DNA of 64,000 nt from Mycobacterium sp. M26 (GTDB lineage: Bacteria; Actinomycetota; Actinomycetes; Mycobacteriales; Mycobacteriaceae). Position numbers and translations under genes: made by a program. The DNA lies in assembly GCF_001494595.1 (NCBI RefSeq), contig NZ_LN929908.1, positions 2,021,716 through 2,085,715 of the forward strand, in the 5' to 3' direction. Under the pieces are notes generated by a model. That model ran no database searches and had not been told where the DNA came from. It saw nothing but the letters and a program-made list of their open reading frames with translations. Of the stretch, positions 8,653 to 18,374 are shown in pieces (position 1 is the stretch's first letter; each line of letters opens with the position of its first letter).

Positions 8653-10499
8653 TCCCGGACTGCGGGCCCACCGATGTACCGCAGGACGTCGACATCGACG
8701 CGCTGCGCGAGAAGTACCGGTTGGAACGGGAGAAGCGGCTGCGCCGGGAAGGCTCCGCACAGTATCTGGAGCTTTCCGGCGAGTATTCGGACTTCTACGA
8801 GGTGGACCCCTACACGCCTGCGCCGGAACGTGATCCGATCGCCGAGGACGCCGATGTGGTAGTGCTCGGCGGGGGGTTCGCCGGACTGCTGGCCGGGGCG
8901 TATCTGAAGAAGGCCGGTGTTGAGGGCGTCCGGATGATCGAGATGGCCGGCGACTTCGGCGGGGTCTGGTACTGGAACCGGTTTCCCGGAATCCAGTGTG
9001 ACAACGACTCCTACTGCTACATCCCGATGCTGGAGGAACTCGGCTTCATGCCGAGCAAGAAGTACGCCGACGGCGCCGAGATCTTTGCGCACTGCCGCAA
9101 TATCGGCAAGCACTTCGGGCTCTACGACGGCGCGCTGTTCTCCACCCAGGTGCGCGAACTGCGCTGGGATTCCGCGCTGAACCGCTGGCGCATCAGCACC
9201 GACCGGGGCGACGATATCCGGGCCCGGTTCGTGGTGATGGCGCAGGGCTCCTACAACCGGCCCAAACTGCCTGGTATCCCGGGCATCGACACGTTCCGGG
9301 ACGCCGGCGGTCACGTGTTCCATTCGGCCCGCTGGGATTACGACTACACCGGCGGCGACGCCAGCGGCGGATTGACCAAGCTCGCGGATAAGCGGGTCGC
9401 CCTGGTCGGCACCGGAGCCACCGGTGTCCAGCTGGTCCCGCACCTGAGCCGGGACGCCCAGCAGCTCTACGTGTTTCAGCGCACCCCCTCCTCGGTGGAT
9501 GAGCGGGCCAACACCCCTACCGACCCGGACTGGGCCCGTTCGCTACAGCCCGGCTGGCAGGATGAGCGCAAGCGCAACTTCCACAACTGGTCGCCGTTCG
9601 TCGGCGTGGTCTTCGGCGAACCGGATCTGGTGTGCGACTTCTGGACGGAACTGGGCCGCAACGTCACCGCGCGGATCGGGGCCAGCGAGAACCCCGCGGC
9701 GCTGGGCGTCGAGGAGATCATGGCCATCCGGGAGGAGGAGGACTACAAGATCATGGAGCGCCTGCGTCGGCGCATCGCGGGCATCGTGACCGATGCGCGG
9801 ACGGCTGAGGCGCTCAAGCCGTACTACCGGTTCATGTGCAAACGGCCCTGCTCGAGCGAGGATTACGTGCCGGCGTTCAACCGGCCGAATGTGACGCTGG
9901 TCGACGTGTCAGCGGCCAAAGGGGTGGAACGGCTGACAGAGAAGGGCATCGTCGCCAACGGCACCGAATACGAGGTCGACTGCGTGATCTTCGCCAGCGG
10001 ATTCGAGATCTCCACCGAGATCAGCCGGCGTTACGCCATCGACGTCATCGAAGGCCGCGACGGGCTGTCGTTGTTCGACCACTGGAAGGACAGTTACAAG
10101 ACGCTGCACGGGATGACCAGCCGGGGTTTTCCCAACCAGTTCTTCACCGGTTTCATCCAGGGCGGGGTCTCGGCCAACACCACCGCGATGTTCGAGCAGC
10201 AGGCTCAGCACATCGCCTACATCATCGCCGAGGCGCAGAACCGGGGTGCGGTCACCGTCGAACCCAGCAGCGCGGGCCAGGACAACTGGATCAGGACCGT
10301 CCGCAACCTGTCAATTGACAACTCCGCCTTCGAATTGTCCTGCACTCCGGGCTATTACAACAATGAGGGCCGGGGCGGGTCCGAGGGCAACGCCTCGTTC
10401 CTGGGGGACTTCTACACACCGGGCTTCTACGCGTTCGACGACCTGCTGGCGCAGTGGCGTGCCGCCGGCGACCTCGACGGTCTGGAGCTGAGGAGTTGA
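8649..10499 (+). CDS. FAD-dependent Baeyer-Villiger-type monooxygenase (cyclohexanone monooxygenase-like)
   Basis: Flavoprotein of 616 aa with an N-terminal FAD Rossmann motif LGGGFAG (about 73-79) and a second NADPH motif VGTGATGVQ mid-protein. Between them is a Baeyer-Villiger-like fingerprint, GHVFHSARWDY. The G-x3-H-x3-W-D part is intact, but the Phe expected two residues before the Gly is Ala. WNRFPGIQCDNDSY is typical of the family. The start is GTG 8649 in a GTGA overlap with the Rieske gene; an open frame extends upstream but lies within that gene. Family enzymes insert oxygen next to a ketone, giving esters or lactones with NADPH and O2. The lactonase-like gene across the promoter fits that role. 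Confidence 0.9.
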   Translation: MIPDCGPTDVPQDVDIDALREKYRLEREKRLRREGSAQYLELSGEYSDFYEVDPYTPAPERDPIAEDADVVVLGGGFAGLLAGAYLKKAGVEGVRMIEMAGDFGGVWYWNRFPGIQCDNDSYCYIPMLEELGFMPSKKYADGAEIFAHCRNIGKHFGLYDGALFSTQVRELRWDSALNRWRISTDRGDDIRARFVVMAQGSYNRPKLPGIPGIDTFRDAGGHVFHSARWDYDYTGGDASGGLTKLADKRVALVGTGATGVQLVPHLSRDAQQLYVFQRTPSSVDERANTPTDPDWARSLQPGWQDERKRNFHNWSPFVGVVFGEPDLVCDFWTELGRNVTARIGASENPAALGVEEIMAIREEEDYKIMERLRRRIAGIVTDARTAEALKPYYRFMCKRPCSSEDYVPAFNRPNVTLVDVSAAKGVERLTEKGIVANGTEYEVDCVIFASGFEISTEISRRYAIDVIEGRDGLSLFDHWKDSYKTLHGMTSRGFPNQFFTGFIQGGVSANTTAMFEQQAQHIAYIIAEAQNRGAVTVEPSSAGQDNWIRTVRNLSIDNSAFELSCTPGYYNNEGRGGSEGNASFLGDFYTPGFYAFDDLLAQWRAAGDLDGLELRS

Positions 10500-10511
10500 C
10501 GGGCTGGGTCG

Positions 10512-10567
10512 CGACAGTAACCTCACGGCGGAAAATCCGGCCAATCTCCGCCGTGAGGTTACTGTCG
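10512..10567. repeat. Perfect 21-bp inverted repeat (hairpin) between operon genes
   Basis: The left arm (10512-10532) is the exact reverse complement of the right arm (10547-10567), with a 14-base loop. It occupies most of the 87-bp gap between the monooxygenase stop and the next SDR, the only sizeable gap in the rightward operon. It could be a transcript stabiliser, an attenuator or a dispersed palindromic element. No T-tract follows, so a classical intrinsic terminator is unlikely. Confidence 0.85.
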
Positions 10568-10586
10568 GCGGGGGTAGGGCTGGCCG

Positions 10587-11507
10587 ATGGCTGACCTGAG
10601 GTTCGACGGCCGGGTGGCCGTGATCACCGGCGCCGGCCGCGGACTCGGCCGCCAGTACGCCCTGCTGCTCGCCGCCAGGGGAGCAGCCGTGGTGGTCAAC
10701 GACAGCGGAGCCGGCCTGGCCGGTGACGGTGCCGACACCGCCCCCGCACACCAGGTGGTCGAGGAGATCCGCGCCGCCGGTGCAACGGCGATCGCCAGCA
10801 CCGAGTCGGTGGCCACCGCCGCCGGCGGCGCTGCCGTTGTCGCCGCCGCGCTGGAACACTATGGGCGGGTGGACATCCTGATCCACAACGCGGGCATCGT
10901 GCGCCGCGCCCCGCTCTCGGAGATGACCGAGACAGACTTCGACACCGTGCTCGACGTACACCTGCGCGGTGCCTTCCACGTGTTGCGCCCCGCCTTCGCC
11001 ACGATGTGCGAGGCGGGCTACGGCCGGGTGGTGCTGACCTCGTCGATCGGCGGACTGTACGGCAATCACGGGGTGGCCAGCTACGCGGCGGCCAAGGCCG
11101 GGATCATCGGCCTGTCCCACGTCGCCGCCCTCGAGGGGGCGCCGCACAATGTGACCTCCAACGTCATCGTCCCCGGCGCGCTGACCAGGATGGCCGAGGG
11201 GATCGACACCTCGGCCTACCCGCCAATGGGACCCGAGCTCGTCGCTCCGGTGGTGGGCTGGCTCGCACACGAAACCTGTTCGATCACAGGCGAACTACTG
11301 GCTGCGATCGCCGGGCGGGTGGCCCGGGTGGTGGTCGCCGAGACGCCGGGTGTGTACCAGCCGGCCTGGACAATCGAGGGTGTCGCGCAGCGGATCGACG
11401 AGATCTGCGACGCCACTGCGCCACTGATCTTCCCGGTGGTCCCCGCCGGTCACAACGACCACATCGGCTACAGCTTCGCGATGGCAGGCGGGGGCGGGGA
11501 TGTCTGA
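10587..11507 (+). CDS. SDR of the multifunctional-enzyme-2 (hydroxyacyl-CoA dehydrogenase) type
   Basis: SDR of 306 aa. Cofactor motif TGAGRGLG (14-21) is followed by VVVNDSGAG; the ND after beta-2 is typical of the dehydrogenase part of peroxisomal multifunctional enzyme 2. NAG is at about 101, and catalytic Ser is near 153 with Tyr166 and Lys170 (YAAAK). Mycobacterial relatives act on 3-hydroxyacyl-CoA substrates. The C-terminal extension after residue 230 is also MFE-like. It overlaps the following CoA-transferase gene by 8 bases, so the pair is coupled. Expected role: NAD-linked 3-hydroxyacyl-CoA oxidation in the pathway. Confidence 0.88.
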   Translation: MADLRFDGRVAVITGAGRGLGRQYALLLAARGAAVVVNDSGAGLAGDGADTAPAHQVVEEIRAAGATAIASTESVATAAGGAAVVAAALEHYGRVDILIHNAGIVRRAPLSEMTETDFDTVLDVHLRGAFHVLRPAFATMCEAGYGRVVLTSSIGGLYGNHGVASYAAAKAGIIGLSHVAALEGAPHNVTSNVIVPGALTRMAEGIDTSAYPPMGPELVAPVVGWLAHETCSITGELLAAIAGRVARVVVAETPGVYQPAWTIEGVAQRIDEICDATAPLIFPVVPAGHNDHIGYSFAMAGGGGDV

Positions 11508-12666
11508 GACCTCTGGTGGCGGACCGTTGGCCGGGGTGCGGGTGGTGGACCTGACCGCGATGGTGATGGGGCCCTACTGCACACAGATCCTGGCCGATAT
11601 GGGCGCCGACGTCATCAAGATCGAACCGCCGCAGGGTGATGACACCCGCTACGTCTCCGTCGGTCCCGCACCGGGAATGAGCGGTGTGTTCGTCAACGTC
11701 AACCGCGGTAAGCGCAGTGTGGTGCTCGACCTGCGCAGTGACGAGGGCAGGGCGGCGTTGCGGGCACTGATCGCCGAGGCCGATGTGTTCATCCATTCGA
11801 TGCGCTCCAAGGCGATCACCCGGCTCGGTTTCGGCTACGACGACGTTACCGCCCTCAACCCGTCGATCGTCTACACCAACTGCTACGGCTATGGGAGGCG
11901 TGGTCCCGAGTGCGACCGGCCCGCCTACGACGACACCATCCAGGCCGAATGCGGGCTGCCCGCTGTGCAGAAGGAGCTGACCGGTGAGGCCAACTACGTG
12001 GCCTCGATCATCGCCGACAAGGTGGCCGGACTGACCGCCGTGTACGCCACGATGATGGCGCTGTTCCACCGCGAGCGCACCGGCGAGGGGCAGGAGGTGG
12101 AGGTCGCGATGTTCGAAACGATGGCCTCCTTCATCCTCGTCGAGCACGCGAACGGGGCGATGTTCTCACCGCCGCTGGGCCCGGCCATGTATCACCGGAC
12201 CATCGCGCCCAACCGCAAGCCCTATCGCACCAAGGACGGTTATCTCTCGGCGCTGATCTACAACGACAAGCACTGGGCCAGTTTCGTCGAGGCGGTGCGC
12301 CCGGACTGGAACAACGAGCGGTTTGCGACGCTGGAGGCACGCGCCGCCGAGATCGACACCATCTACGGGCTGGTGGCGCAGACGATGACCGAACGCACCA
12401 CCGCCGAGTGGCTGGACCTGTTCGTACGCCTGGAGATTCCGGCGGCGCCGCTGAACACGCCCGAGGAACTGTTCGGCAACGAACATCTCAACGCTGTCGG
12501 CTTCTTCGAGACGGTGGACATGCCGCACGGCACCGCCCGCCTGCCGGGTATCCCCACCTGGTTCTCCCGTACCCCGGGCCACATCAGGGGCGGCGCCCCG
12601 CAGTTGGGCGCCGACACCGAGGCCGTGCTCGCCGAACTGGGCCTGGCCGAGGCGGACCTGACGTGA
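11500..12666 (+). CDS. CaiB/BaiF-family (class III) CoA-transferase or racemase
   Basis: Protein of 388 aa with the family N-terminus LAGVRVVDLTAMVMGPYC and DMGADVIKIEPP. The catalytic Asp sits in RPAYDDTIQA (about 144). Class III members move CoA between carboxylates through an acyl-aspartyl intermediate; close relatives include alpha-methylacyl-CoA racemase. In a cluster with CoA ligases, acyl-CoA dehydrogenases and a ThDP enzyme, both functions are plausible. Its start overlaps the SDR by 8 bases and its end gives a GTGA junction with the acyl-CoA dehydrogenase. Confidence 0.9.
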   Translation: MSETSGGGPLAGVRVVDLTAMVMGPYCTQILADMGADVIKIEPPQGDDTRYVSVGPAPGMSGVFVNVNRGKRSVVLDLRSDEGRAALRALIAEADVFIHSMRSKAITRLGFGYDDVTALNPSIVYTNCYGYGRRGPECDRPAYDDTIQAECGLPAVQKELTGEANYVASIIADKVAGLTAVYATMMALFHRERTGEGQEVEVAMFETMASFILVEHANGAMFSPPLGPAMYHRTIAPNRKPYRTKDGYLSALIYNDKHWASFVEAVRPDWNNERFATLEARAAEIDTIYGLVAQTMTERTTAEWLDLFVRLEIPAAPLNTPEELFGNEHLNAVGFFETVDMPHGTARLPGIPTWFSRTPGHIRGGAPQLGADTEAVLAELGLAEADLT

Positions 12667-13832
12667 GCATGGACTTCGACATGGGGCCGGCGGCCGCGGC
12701 GCTGCGCACCGAACTGCGCGCGCTCATCGCCGAGCACGTGCCGCCGACCTTTCTTGGCGCCTTCACCGACAATCCCGCGGATCTTGCGGTCGCACAGCAG
12801 TTCTGCCGCACGTTAGCCGAGAAGGGTCTGCTCTGCCTGGCCTGGCCGGAGGAGTTCGGCGGGCGCGGCGCCTCGGTATGGGAGCAGACCGTGGTGCGCG
12901 AGGAGATGTGGGCGCATCACGAACCGCGCGGCGCGCAGTACATGGGCGTCAACTGGGTCGGTCCGACACTGATGCGGTACGGCACCGACGAGCAGCGCCG
13001 CCGGCATCTGCCGCCGATCGCGGCCGGTGAGGTGATCTGGTGTCAGGGCTTCTCCGAACCCGAGGCGGGCTCGGATCTGGCGTCGCTGCGCACCACGGCA
13101 CGCCGGGCCGCAGATGGTTCAGACGGCTGGCTGATCAGCGGCCAGAAGATCTGGACCTCGTACGCGACCATGGCGCAGTGGTGCTTCCTGCTGGCCCGAA
13201 CCAGCAGGGGCGAGAAGAAGCAGCAGGGGCTCAGCATCTTTCTGGTGCCGATGAGCGACCCCGCCATCGAGGTGCGGCCGATCCGGTCGATGATGGGTCC
13301 GCACCACCTCAATGAGGTGTTCTTCGACAACCTGCGGGTCACCGAGGCTGATCTGCTCGGCCCCCTCGACGGTGGCTGGTCGATCGTGCAGGACGTACTG
13401 TCGTTCGAGCGGGTCGGGATCGCGAGATATGCCCGCTGCGAACGACTTCTGATGCTTGCCCCCGAGGTGCTCGGTGATCGCTGGGAGCGGGTTCCCGAAG
13501 AGCTGCGCGGCCGCTGGGCCCGGATGTTGACCCATTGCCGGCGAGCCCGCCTGCTGGCCTATCGAGTGGTGGCACTGCAGACCAGTGGGCGCATCCAGCC
13601 CGCTGATGCCGCCGGCTACCGCATCGCGGTGACCCGGCTGGACCAGGACAGTGCCGAGGTGTTGATGGAGATCATCGCCACCGTGCCCCGTGATGATGAG
13701 ACGAGCCGGTATTTCCGGGCCGAGGTTGAAGACCATTGGCGCTACTCGCAATCGGCGACCGTGGCGTCGGGCAGCATCGAGATGCAGCGCATCCTGATGT
13801 CGCGAGCCCTGCTCGGAGGCGGCCGGCGATGA
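12663..13832 (+). CDS. Acyl-CoA dehydrogenase (FadE-type, larger subunit)
   Basis: FAD acyl-CoA dehydrogenase of 389 aa. The flavin/substrate signature is CQGFSEPEAGSDLASLRT, and the C-terminus VASGSIEMQRILMSR corresponds to the usual EIQR end region. Start chosen as GTG 12663 (GTGA overlap, GCGGA 6 bases upstream); ATG 12669 two codons later is an alternative. It is coupled by an ATGA overlap to a shorter acyl-CoA dehydrogenase. Such long/short adjacent pairs are known in mycobacterial steroid catabolism to form alpha2beta2 heterotetramers, so these two may be one enzyme. Substrate unknown. Confidence 0.92.
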   Translation: MSMDFDMGPAAAALRTELRALIAEHVPPTFLGAFTDNPADLAVAQQFCRTLAEKGLLCLAWPEEFGGRGASVWEQTVVREEMWAHHEPRGAQYMGVNWVGPTLMRYGTDEQRRRHLPPIAAGEVIWCQGFSEPEAGSDLASLRTTARRAADGSDGWLISGQKIWTSYATMAQWCFLLARTSRGEKKQQGLSIFLVPMSDPAIEVRPIRSMMGPHHLNEVFFDNLRVTEADLLGPLDGGWSIVQDVLSFERVGIARYARCERLLMLAPEVLGDRWERVPEELRGRWARMLTHCRRARLLAYRVVALQTSGRIQPADAAGYRIAVTRLDQDSAEVLMEIIATVPRDDETSRYFRAEVEDHWRYSQSATVASGSIEMQRILMSRALLGGGRR

Positions 13833-14725
13833 AGCTCGAACTCTGCGATGACGCCGTCGAATTCGGCCGCCAGGCGCTGCGGGCGTTCGACGCCGCCGGC
13901 GGCGACGAGCTGGTTGCGCGGGCCGAAGCCGCGCCGGGGGAGCGCGCCGCCCTGGTGGCCCCGGTGCTGGCCGAACTCGGTGCGTGGGATCTGGAGGTGC
14001 GCAGCGATCCCGACTCGCGGGAGGCGGCCGCGGCACTGTGCCGAAGCGCCGGGTACTGGGCGTTGCCCTACCCGCTGGCCGAACGCCTGGCCCGGCCCGT
14101 CGACCTTGACGTGGACGGCCTCATCGTCATCTCGGACACCCCGGAGGGTGCGGTGGCCGGACTCGACAACCGTTGGGCTGCCGTCACTCTCGACGGACAC
14201 CGCGGTATCGCGACGCCCGGCCGCACCGGTGGCCCGGCCTTCATCACGACGCTGGACGTGGCCCCGCTGGACACCGACGGTGCTGCCGACGTGGCCCTCG
14301 GCCTGATCCTGCCGTGCTGGACGCTGCTGGGCATGCTCGACCGCGCCATCGAACTCACGATCGCGCACATCACCCTGCGCCAGCAGTTCGGCCAGCCCCT
14401 CTCGGCATTCCAGGGGGTGCAGTTCCAGCTCACCGAGGCCGAGGTGGAACGCAGCGGGTGCGAGATCCTGGCCAAGCATGCGCTGTGGACGCTGGACACC
14501 GATGACGCGCTGGCCCTTCGGATGGCCGCGATCGACGCCGCCGACGTGGTGTTCCGGGTCTGCCACCAACTGCACGGCGCGGTCGGCTTCTGCGACGAGA
14601 CGACACTGTCGTGGCTCTCGCGCTACAGCCAGCCGCTGCGGCGGCTGCCATTCGGCCTGTCGGCCACCAGAACTCAGCTGACCCGCCGCCTCGGCAGGCG
14701 AGGGCTGACGGGGCTCTATTCGTGA
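13829..14725 (+). CDS. Acyl-CoA dehydrogenase (short, probable partner subunit)
   Basis: Protein of 298 aa, clearly shorter than the usual 380. The C-terminal helical domain is recognisable: RQQFGQPLSAFQGVQFQLTE is the family signature, followed by HQLHGAVGFCDET. The middle beta-domain is reduced. The N-terminus KLELCDDAVEFGRQALR is typical of partner subunits in mycobacterial alpha2beta2 dehydrogenases. It is coupled to the preceding longer homologue by ATGA. I infer that the two make a heteromeric enzyme that introduces a double bond into a bulky acyl-CoA. Confidence 0.88.
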   Translation: MKLELCDDAVEFGRQALRAFDAAGGDELVARAEAAPGERAALVAPVLAELGAWDLEVRSDPDSREAAAALCRSAGYWALPYPLAERLARPVDLDVDGLIVISDTPEGAVAGLDNRWAAVTLDGHRGIATPGRTGGPAFITTLDVAPLDTDGAADVALGLILPCWTLLGMLDRAIELTIAHITLRQQFGQPLSAFQGVQFQLTEAEVERSGCEILAKHALWTLDTDDALALRMAAIDAADVVFRVCHQLHGAVGFCDETTLSWLSRYSQPLRRLPFGLSATRTQLTRRLGRRGLTGLYS

Positions 14726-14747
14726 CGCAGATCGACAACAGGAGACG

Positions 14748-16466
14748 ATGACGATGGCGGTACCGGTCTACACACGCATTCTCGACCTCTTCGAGGCCGA
14801 GGGAGTACGCACGCTGTTCGGCATCCCCGACCCCAACTTCGTGCACATGTTCACCGAAGCCGACGCCCGCGGGTGGTCGGTGGTGGCACCCCATCATGAG
14901 CTCAGCGCGGGTTTCATGGCCGAGGCGGCATCGCGGATGACTGGCGCGCCCGGGTTGTGCATCGGCACGCTCGGCCCGGGGATGGCCAATATGGCCGGTG
15001 CGATCCAGTGCGCGCTGGTGGAGAACTCGCCGGTGATCTTCCTCGGTGGGCAGCGTGCTCGCATCACCGAACGCCGGGTACGCCGCGGCCGCATCCAATT
15101 CGTCGCGCAGGAGCCACTGGTCGCGCCGTCGGTGAAGTTCCACAGCTCGATCGAGTACGCCGACCAGACCGACGAGATCATCCGCGAGGCCATCCGTCAG
15201 GCCATGTCCGGCACCCCGGGCCCGGCCTATGTCGAGTTCCCGTCCCACGTCATCCTCGAGGAGCTGGACGTCCCGGACCCGTTGCCGCCCAGCGTCTATC
15301 GACTCGTCGCCCAGGGTGCCGGCAGCCGCGAGATCGCCGAGGCCGCCGATCTGATCCGCGCGGCGAGCAACCCGGTGCTCTTGGTCGGTCATGGTGTGCA
15401 CACCTCGCGGACCCAGGATGCCGTCCGCCAGCTGGCCGAGCTGATGGCGTGCCCGGTGATCCAGACCTCTGGCGGCACATCGTTCATCCCCGGCCTGCAG
15501 GACCGGACCTTCCCGTACCTGTTCTCCCCGGCGGCCAACGACGCCGTCGAGGAGTCCGATCTGTGTGTGGCGCTGGGGACCGAACTCGGTGAACCCATGC
15601 ACTACGGCCGCACCCAGCACTGGGCTGCCAACAACGCCACCCGTAAGTGGGTCTACGTCGAGCAGGACCCGGCCGCCATCGGCGTCAACCGGCCGGTCGA
15701 CGTGGCACTGGTCGGCGATCTGCGCGGCGTGGTGCCGCAACTGGTGGAGGCGCTGCGGGACAGCCCGCGCACCCCCTCGCCGAAGCTGGCCGCACTGATC
15801 GAGGCCGACGCCGCCGAACTGGCGCGGGTGGCCGAGGAAGCCCCGACCGGCCGCACCCCAGTGCACCCGGCGCGCTACGTCGTCGAGGCCACCAAGGCCT
15901 TCAACGATCTCGACGACGGCATCCTGGTCCGCGACGGCGGCGCGACCGTGATCTTCCAGTGGACCTACTCGCAGACAAAACCCCGCGACGTCATCTGGAA
16001 TCAGAACTTCGGGCACCTCGGCACTGGCCTGCCCTATGCGGTGGGCGCTTCGGTGGCCGAGGGCGGTAACCGCCCGGTCATGCTGCTGACCAGTGACTCG
16101 GCGTTCCTGTTCCACATCGCCGAGCTGGAGACGGCGGCCAGGCTCAACCTGCCGCTGGTGTGCGTGGTCGGCGTCGACCACCAGTGGGGGCTGGAGGTCG
16201 GCGTCTACAAGCGGACCTTCGAGCAGCCCTCACCCCAGCCTGGGGTGCACTGGAGCAAGGATGTCCGAATGGACCGGATCGCCGAGGGTTTCGGCTGCTA
16301 TGGCGAGTACGTGGAGAAAGAGGAGGAGATCGGTCCGGCGATCGCCCGCGCGTACGCCAGCGGCAAGGTCGGCGTGGTGCATGTGTGCATCGACCCCAAG
16401 GCCAACTCCGAGGAGATGCCGAAGTACGACCGATTTCGAACGTGGTATGCCGAAGGCACCCAGTAA
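14748..16466 (+). CDS. Thiamine-diphosphate-dependent enzyme (acetolactate synthase / 2-hydroxyacyl-CoA lyase-like)
   Basis: ThDP enzyme of 572 aa with the three-domain acetolactate-synthase layout. The activating Glu lies in HHELSAGFMAEAASRM (about 51), and the Pyr domain shows GTLGPGMANM. The C-terminal PP domain has an altered ThDP/Mg motif: TSDSAF where GDGSF is usual, and VDHQWG where NN is usual. AGGAG at 14740-14744 is only 3 bases from ATG 14748 but 9 from in-frame ATG 14754, which may be the true start. The ALS family also includes oxalyl-CoA decarboxylase, 2-hydroxyacyl-CoA lyase and cyclohexane-1,2-dione hydrolase. An aldehyde dehydrogenase follows 27 bases later, which fits an aldehyde-releasing lyase. 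Confidence 0.85.
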   Translation: MTMAVPVYTRILDLFEAEGVRTLFGIPDPNFVHMFTEADARGWSVVAPHHELSAGFMAEAASRMTGAPGLCIGTLGPGMANMAGAIQCALVENSPVIFLGGQRARITERRVRRGRIQFVAQEPLVAPSVKFHSSIEYADQTDEIIREAIRQAMSGTPGPAYVEFPSHVILEELDVPDPLPPSVYRLVAQGAGSREIAEAADLIRAASNPVLLVGHGVHTSRTQDAVRQLAELMACPVIQTSGGTSFIPGLQDRTFPYLFSPAANDAVEESDLCVALGTELGEPMHYGRTQHWAANNATRKWVYVEQDPAAIGVNRPVDVALVGDLRGVVPQLVEALRDSPRTPSPKLAALIEADAAELARVAEEAPTGRTPVHPARYVVEATKAFNDLDDGILVRDGGATVIFQWTYSQTKPRDVIWNQNFGHLGTGLPYAVGASVAEGGNRPVMLLTSDSAFLFHIAELETAARLNLPLVCVVGVDHQWGLEVGVYKRTFEQPSPQPGVHWSKDVRMDRIAEGFGCYGEYVEKEEEIGPAIARAYASGKVGVVHVCIDPKANSEEMPKYDRFRTWYAEGTQ

Positions 16467-16493
16467 AAACCCGCGCGATGACAGGATGGCCCC

Positions 16494-17927
<1,434 letters not shown>

Positions 17928-17942
17928 TTAGCATCAGCGCCT

Positions 17943-18374
17943 ATGCGGGTGCTGGTGCAGCGGGTCACGTCGGCCTCGGTGTCGGTGGGTGGTGAGGTGG
18001 TCGGAGCGATCCGGCCCGAGAGTCAGGGTCTGCTGGCCCTGGTCGGCATCACCCACACCGACACCGGGGACACGGCCACTCGGATGGCCGAAAAGCTTTG
18101 GCAGCTCAGGATTCTCGACAATGAGAAGTCTGCTGCCGACGTCGGCGCACCGATCTTGGTGATCAGTCAGTTCACGCTGTACGCCAACACCACCAAGGGC
18201 CGCAGGCCGACGTGGAACGCAGCCGCGCCCGGCGCGGTGGCCGAACCGCTGGTGGCGGTGTTCGCCGACACGCTGCGGACACTGGGTGCCGAGGTGGCGA
18301 CCGGGCGCTTCGGTGCCGACATGAAGGTCCAGCTGGTCAACGACGGACCTGTCACGGTGATGCTGGAGCTGTGA
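17943..18374 (+). CDS. dtd: D-aminoacyl-tRNA deacylase
   Basis: Protein of 143 aa with the full DTD signature: start MRVLVQRVTSASVSV, central SQFTLYANTTKGRRP containing the SQxTL active-site motif, and NDGPVTV near the C-terminus in place of NxGPVT. It hydrolyses D-amino acids from tRNA in the cytosol as a translation quality-control enzyme. It follows the aldehyde dehydrogenase by 15 bases but is a housekeeping gene. The C-terminus overlaps the convergent transporter gene by 23 bases. Confidence 0.97.
   Translation: MRVLVQRVTSASVSVGGEVVGAIRPESQGLLALVGITHTDTGDTATRMAEKLWQLRILDNEKSAADVGAPILVISQFTLYANTTKGRRPTWNAAAPGAVAEPLVAVFADTLRTLGAEVATGRFGADMKVQLVNDGPVTVMLEL

Noticed and set aside
7168..8760. 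Long leftward reading frame of 530 codons opposite the Rieske oxygenase gene
   Set aside because: It is Arg/Gly/Val-rich antisense sequence with no motif; the + strand gene has full Rieske and iron-site motifs.
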